Shown here in pieces: positions 57,730 through 64,000 of a DNA stretch of 64,000 nt. Origin of the DNA: Wuchereria bancrofti. Lineage: Eukaryota; Nematoda; Chromadorea; Rhabditida; Onchocercidae. The position numbers and the translations under genes were made by a program. Below the pieces are notes generated by a model. That model saw only the letters and a program-made list of their open reading frames with translations. It did not search any database and was not told the origin of the DNA. The stretch spans positions 10,599,251 through 10,663,250 of the forward strand of contig SSBO01000003.1 in NCBI GenBank assembly GCA_005281725.1, given 5' to 3'. The first letter of the stretch is position 1; every line of letters begins with the position of its first letter.

Positions 57730-60700
57730 ATGTGTTGCTGCCAAAGTTCACGAGCCTGGTACCTACTTGTCGTTTCAATTTGGCTTCTGCTAACAGTGAT
57801 AAGACAAATTCTCGACTCAATTGGAAGATTATGGATACCAATTTTCTTCAATTCATTTCAAGTAAATGTTTTCAATTAAGTTTGTCCATATGGTATAATT
57901 TTAAACTTATCAAATAGTTTCAAATTTTTTGAAATTTCTAACAAAAAAAAAACCAATATTGAAGGAAAATTTTAGCAAATAAAGAATATCCCAAATTGAT
58001 AAATTCAATTGATAAATTAGACTATAATTTCAATTAAAAATATAAAAAGAATAAAAACGAAATTAAATCTTTTACAACCATTTCAATCAATTGCGATTAA
58101 CACTCGCTCTATACGCAATAAAAAGAAACCAAAAAAAATTTGTTTATTTTTTGCAAAATTTTGCTCTTGTTTTAATTTCAGATTAAAATTGCTAATTGAT
58201 TTTAGGTCTTTTCATGTATTTGTGGATTACTAGCAGTGATTCATTGGCAAAAACGATTAATTGTAGCCTTTATGCTACTCAGTTTTACTTCCATATTATA
58301 TAATATTGCGCTTATCTTATGGTATAATGAATTATTTGCTATCAGCCGTGACGTACCGATACTTAGCGCTGGATTATCCTATTCTTACAGGTAAATAGTT
58401 TCACCCGCACGGGTAAATATTTCATGTGATGTGATAAAGTTAAGCAAAATGTGAGGTATAGAACAGTTTTATAAATAATTCGATTAATTGATTAGGAAAT
58501 TTTCTATGTAAGAGATATTATTGAGTTTTATTGAAATCTAATTAACGAAAATATAATGTAAGTTTAACAATGACATAAGCAATTTAAGTTAGCATATAGC
58601 TTGAAGATAACACAATTTTAAAAAAATTTTATTATTCAAGGCATTATTATAAAGATTGTGATTTAAATAAAGATAATTTGAAAAAAATATTAAGAAACAA
58701 AAAAGTTGAAAATTTGAAAAATTTGCATTTTTCAAATGTACAATATAGTGAAACTTATTGTTTCTTTAAGTTTTTAAGGAAGAATATGAAATTTAAATCA
58801 GAAATCTTTTTTCTTTTTTTTTCTTTTAATTTCTGAAAATTTTATTGTTCAAAAGCAATTACAAATGTAACTTTGAAAAAAAAAATTTAAGCAGAAAAAA
58901 TTTGACTTCTGCAATTTTTTACTTTTAATAAACGTAGAATGAAAAAGAGAAAATCAAACGTCAAATTTTTAAACTTTAAATTTTGTAAATAATTGCAGTA
59001 AAATTGAAATATTTAATCCTTTGCTTCAGTCATTATCAACTTGAACTTATTGCCTCATTTTTTCTTTATAATAAATTTTAAGTTACAATAAAATTTCGTT
59101 CTTTTTTTCGTTTTCTACTTTTTTAAGTCGTCCAAATAATTTTCAGCTTTTTTCTCCGATATACGCCATCTTGTAAATCATACTATAATTTAACAAATTT
59201 TCGTTGGATGCAACTGTCATGCATAGTACCTTATTATCATATTGAAAGTGCTCAAGCTCTTTTGCATATTTTCATGGCTAATCTTTCAATCATTTTATCG
59301 ATCATCTTTTTCTCGAAACAAAATTTCAATCAAAAGTTTGTTAAATTTTGATTATGATTTTATTCATCAAATTACATTTTGCTAAGTCTTTTATAAATTA
59401 TATTACATTTTGTTTAAAATTAGCTTTTAAAAAGCTTTGAAATTAATTGTATTAATTACTATCATAAAGATAAAAATGTGTGAATCAAATTTTTAATTGA
59501 AACATGAACTAATTTATAATTTTAGGCCTAAAAAACAAGCTATCAATATAGCCACTGATGAAAAATTCTGCGCTGATCATTATTTTATGAGTGCTACGCT
59601 TAATAATAGTAAAGATTATAAGTGAGTAAATTAATTTTAACCATTTAAAAAAAATTGAAGTATTGTTGAGTTATTAGGTTAACTCAGAAATATTATAGTT
59701 CAGTATAATATATAAAAGATAATAATGGGTGCTCAAAGCATTAAATCAAATGTGAAAAATGTTGTACAAGTAATAATTTTAATAATTTTTAAAAGAAGCT
59801 TAATGCTTAGATTAAACAGGGATTAAAGTAATTTAAATTTGAAATGACTAATAAATTGTGCAGTCAGGAATATTCAAAAGAAGGAATTCATTCAATTAAT
59901 CAAGCAATTAATGAACAATGTGTTAGGCCTAAAAATGGCTATATAAGACATTCTGCTAAAAAATCAGCACGGAAAGGAACAATCATTGCTTATAAAAATT
60001 TGAATAATTTCCAGGTATATCAGTTTATAGTTCAAATATCGTTATTTCTTTGTAAAATTTAGAAAAAACTTTCCATTCTTTTATAGTTTATACATTGATA
60101 ATTTATTCATATCATTAATCAAAAATGATTAATCATAAAATCATTTTGTGATTGCATTATAAAAAAAAATTAATTTTTCACTATATGTTTTTTAAATTAT
60201 ATATTATTAAAATTGTGTATTACATAGTTTTATTATATATTTTATTATTTATATTTTCATTTTTTTAAATTTTATATTCATTCAAATATTATTTTCCTTA
60301 TTGCAGAAACCAATTAGTATAAAACGTTCACAGTCGATGACTGATTTAGGAAATAATTGTCAACAAATAGGACACATTCATAATCAACAAACTTATGAAC
60401 CAATAAATAAAGGTATTAGTTTGTGAAAAACTTTCCAATTTATACTGCTGAGGATTTATCCATATTATAAATAAATTAATTAGAAATGCTTGACTGGAAG
60501 AATTTAAAATTCGCATTTAAAATGACATTGCTAGTAGAGTATTATTAGCGTTCGAAAAATTGAGCATCTTTTTATGAATGTGACATTTCAGATGTCACAA
60601 ATGCATCAAAAGCAACAGGGATAATGATGACAAATTTAGGATGTGTGTATCGTAGTGGAAGTTTGAAAAATTTTAAAATGCCAACAACAGAAGGAGTGAG

Positions 60701-61074
60701 ACGGATTTTGTCACGTGAAGAGGTTCAGTAAATCAATAAATCATATTATTAAGTATATTTGTATGTCATTGTTATTTTAAATCTCTCAAAATATCATTAT
60801 TAATTTAAATTTTAATTTCTAGATAAATTTGGCAGGCAGCTTCCGAACAAAAAATGCTTGTGCAAATTCGCCAAATAGTAATTTAAAATCGCTAGTCTCA
60901 TTTGATCCAAAAAGTAACGTTTTGCTCCGAATTCATAATCATATTGATAATGATGATGATGACGATTACAATGATAATATTACTGATAACGTTGACACTA
61001 CTCGGCGACACCATCAACGTCCTCCACAACTACAACTACAACAACAAAAGATCCTAGCACAGGCAAATTTATAA
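57730..61074 (+). CDS. NKAIN-family Na,K-ATPase-interacting membrane protein with long C-terminal tail
   Basis: NKAIN proteins are small four-helix membrane proteins that bind the Na,K-ATPase beta subunit. Exons: 57730-57861, 58206-58390, 59147-59335, 59526-59621, 59864-60014, 60307-60412, 60592-60722 and 60823-61074, giving 413 residues with consistent phases. The start MCCCQSSRAWYLL matches the family's Cys-rich N-terminus (M-x-C-C). Next come VIRQILDSIGRLWIPIFFN, the counterpart of the family's ERQ-D-LGYQWAPI-NF segment, then hydrophobic segments around residues 10-22, 40-56, 63-80 and 140-162, consistent with four helices. SCIVPYYHIESAQALLHIF aligns with the family's Cys-Ile-Val segment before the last helix. 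The tail after residue ~170 is polar (about 240 residues), with SIKRSQSMTDLG and an Asp-rich then Arg/His/Gln-rich end. The 5' exon begins at an acceptor at 57677, and the 52 bases before the ATG are probably 5' UTR after trans-splicing. Vertebrate NKAINs are about 200 residues, so the tail is lineage-specific. Confidence 0.85.
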
Positions 61075-61307
61075 AAACTCCTCTCCTTCGCCTTAATTTT
61101 TAGGAAAATTCAAGTTGTTGCAAAATTTGCAAGAATTGTTCATAGCACATTAATTATATTGCAATATAATTGCAACGTTTACTTTTTTCAAATATAATTT
61201 CAAGTATTTAAAATGTTAAACGATAATTTTCTTCTGAAATAAAAAATGTTTTCGAGTAATAAAATATTATTTCAAGTTTTTTGATAAAGTGTCATTAATT
61301 AAGGTGG

Positions 61308-61952
<645 letters not shown>

Positions 61953-62961
61953 AAATTACTGTGATCTCTTTGAATCATTTTCGGTTGTTTGATTTCAACG
62001 TGTTTTGTTATAAAATTTTATAAGACACTCGTGTTTGTACAGTTACTAAATAATTAATATGTAGTCAGTAAATTTTCAAGAAAATGATAAATTTAGAATT
62101 TTGGAAATTGAAGCTTGAAATTTTGAAAATTTAAAAACCAAACTTTGAAGAAATTGGAATTTAAGTGATTATTTCAAGCACATAATTTGGTTTTTTTTTT
62201 TACAAAGAAAGAACAATTTTCGAATACGAGTGAAAAAATTATTGGCAAAAAAAAGAAATATTGGCGTAGAATTTTCTGAATGCTTTTTAAGAAGGCTATG
62301 AAACCTAATACCTATGTAGGTATTAATAAGTTTAACTGCTTAATTTATAAGAAAAATTTTTAATTTTTTTTATTATATACTATTTCAAACAAAATAGAAA
62401 ATTTAAAATCAAAAATTTGTTAACAATTGCATGCTACCAATATGATAGCTTTTTGTTCTGCAAACTGTATAAATTTACATTATTTTAATTAACAGTAACA
62501 ACAGTAATTCTACAATTACAATGAAAATAGCTGTTGTTAGCTTGATGGAATTTCCAGAGGCCAACATATTTCTTGCTTGTATGTCTGAATATAATTTTGA
62601 AATTACGATATTAGTAAAATTTCGACTAAAAATTTGAACTAAAAGTTATTAAGCTAAGCTGGAAGAATTATCATTAATTCATTGAATTAATGAGATAGAT
62701 TTTGCCTAGGCAACAAATTCTATTCAATATTTGATATTTTTTGCGTTTCAAATTAGCAGGAAAAAATGAAATATCAAATGAAAAGTTCGAATTACTAATT
62801 TAAATTTCAACCAAATTTTTTTTTAAATCCTACAAAAATTTGTTAAATTTTACTATTAAATCGTGTATTACTAGATAAAACAGTAAATAAAACTTTCATT
62901 CAAATGAAAGGTTAGATAATCTGTAAATGACAGTCAAATTTTAATACTTTCATGGTAAACA
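61953..62961. other. 3' convergent intergenic region
   Basis: AT-rich sequence between convergent plus-strand and minus-strand genes. No exon or repeat seen. Confidence 0.5.
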
Positions 62962-63618
62962 TTATTTTTGCCCACCTTTTGCAACATTTTGCTGATCTAA
63001 CATAATTGTATCGCTCTCATTTTCATTTTTTGCAATCGATTTACAACTGAATAATAATTCTTTGCCACAAACAATCTTTTCAAATGGTTTTGCAGATGAT
63101 TTGAGTGATATCTTTTTTGTTGTTAATTCTCGACTTGTTACATTTGAATGTGATTTTTGCTCTCTGTTTTCAGTCACATTTCGATAATCTAAAAAGAAAT
63201 CTTAAATAATAAATTATTATTATTGCTATATTTTTTAAAGAATTCTTTCTTTACTAAAGAAGAAAAAATAATGCTCTAACTTTTTGACTTTATTTTTTCC
63301 TTTTCTTTGAAAATCAAAATTTTTAAATTTACAGTGAAATTATTAGAAAGTGAAAGATTACAACAAAAGAAAATTTTAATTTCATAAAGTCATACTGCTA
63401 AGTGTGACGAAGTATTGATAAAAACCATTTTTCAACGTATCACTCAGAATGTGAACAGCGTAATATCCGGTTGATTGTACATAGTGCAATCGAACGGTTG
63501 AATGAACGGTTTGTAATGCAAAATATCCGGAATTATTTGGACTTAACATTTCATATATATAATTATTTGAGATGAATACTCCATCCATTTCAATATCATT
63601 TATAGCATTTTTATCCAT
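62962..63618 (-). CDS. unrecognised small protein, two exons, possibly 5'-incomplete
   Basis: Exon 63396-63618 joins exon 62962-63188 in matching phase (phase 1 donor AGCA|GTATG, acceptor TTTTTAG), giving 149 residues if translation starts at the ATG at 63618. A CCTTAG acceptor lies only 6 bases upstream of that ATG (exon boundary at 63624). The mRNA may be trans-spliced there, or the exon may be internal to a gene continuing past the window. The first exon encodes a compact segment (MDGVFISNNYIYEML, NSGYFALQTVHSTVRLHYV, GYYAVHILSDTLKNGFYQYF) that looks like a folded beta-rich domain. The second is polar and Lys/Ser-rich with NVTE and NVTS sequons. There is no signal peptide or membrane segment. 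I do not recognise the family. Confidence 0.6.
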
Positions 63619-63624
63619 GAATAT

Positions 63625-64000
63625 CTAAGGAAAACCTTCTTCTAATTAATTAACAGAAGATTAAATTTATTATTAAAAAATAAAACAAATGGAAAAGATA
63701 GAAATATATTGAATGCTTTGTTAGCCAGATATAGTGTATACATATATCCGACTGACTTATCTATCAAATCAGTTGATCGTATTACAATTTTTGCTTTGCT
63801 ATAATTAGGTTATTAGACACTAATTAGTTTATTAGCATAATAGAAGTAAAGTTTAATTTAGCGTAAGTAGACGTAGATTTATAAAGATATCATTTTACAG
63901 CGTCATTTCAACTTTTGTAAATTCTCGAATCTTTATATTAACTCTTTTAAATCAAATCTGTCACTTTTATAAACTGAAATTCAGTTTTTACCAAATTGAT
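63625..64000. other. right-edge sequence, upstream of the small minus-strand gene
   Basis: AT-rich. No supported exon seen in the remaining 376 bases. Confidence 0.4.

Overview
The window is about 72% A+T nuclear DNA with many short introns (roughly 100-600 bp), an assembly gap, abundant simple repeats and no operon-like packing. It fits a filarial nematode, most likely Brugia or a close relative such as Wuchereria. The strongest clue is a four-exon gene at 42.6-43.8 kb whose product has the layout of the filarial ALT (abundant larval transcript) antigens: a signal peptide, a short acidic stretch and a Cys-rich C-terminal domain. All exon models below were read by eye from splice sites and from agreement of exon phases; no search was run.

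Layout: (1) 209-4610, minus, most of an alanyl-tRNA synthetase gene, with the C-terminal exons lying off the left edge. (2) 6.4-25.4 kb, minus, a tandem array of three malic enzyme genes. The outer two are long and nearly identical in exon structure. The middle one (14.8-17.3 kb) is a decayed pseudogene that keeps only the 5' half. (3) 25.4-30.8 kb, a gene-free stretch with a TG-rich repeat, a 338-base N gap and a tetranucleotide microsatellite. (4) 30.8-39.9 kb, minus, a Nuclear Factor I transcription factor gene with about 19 coding exons. (5) 42.6-43.8 kb, minus, the ALT gene with a minisatellite in intron 2. (6) 46.0-51.7 kb, minus, a 16-exon SCPx gene (thiolase fused to SCP-2, ending in a peroxisomal AKL). 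(7) 57.7-61.1 kb, plus, an NKAIN-family (Na,K-ATPase-interacting) membrane protein gene, followed by a separate coding-like exon pair to 61.95 kb. (8) 62.96-63.62 kb, minus, a small unrecognised gene.

The genes do not form one pathway. Two themes recur. One is mitochondrial and peroxisomal carbon metabolism: malic enzyme with N-terminal leaders, and SCPx. The other is unusual gene structure: three GC-AG introns in two genes, a malic enzyme exon whose acceptor reads GG instead of AG, and a pseudogene with lost splice sites, stops and frameshifts. I found no convincing undescribed multi-gene system. The most informative items are the decaying malic enzyme array and the splice-site anomalies.
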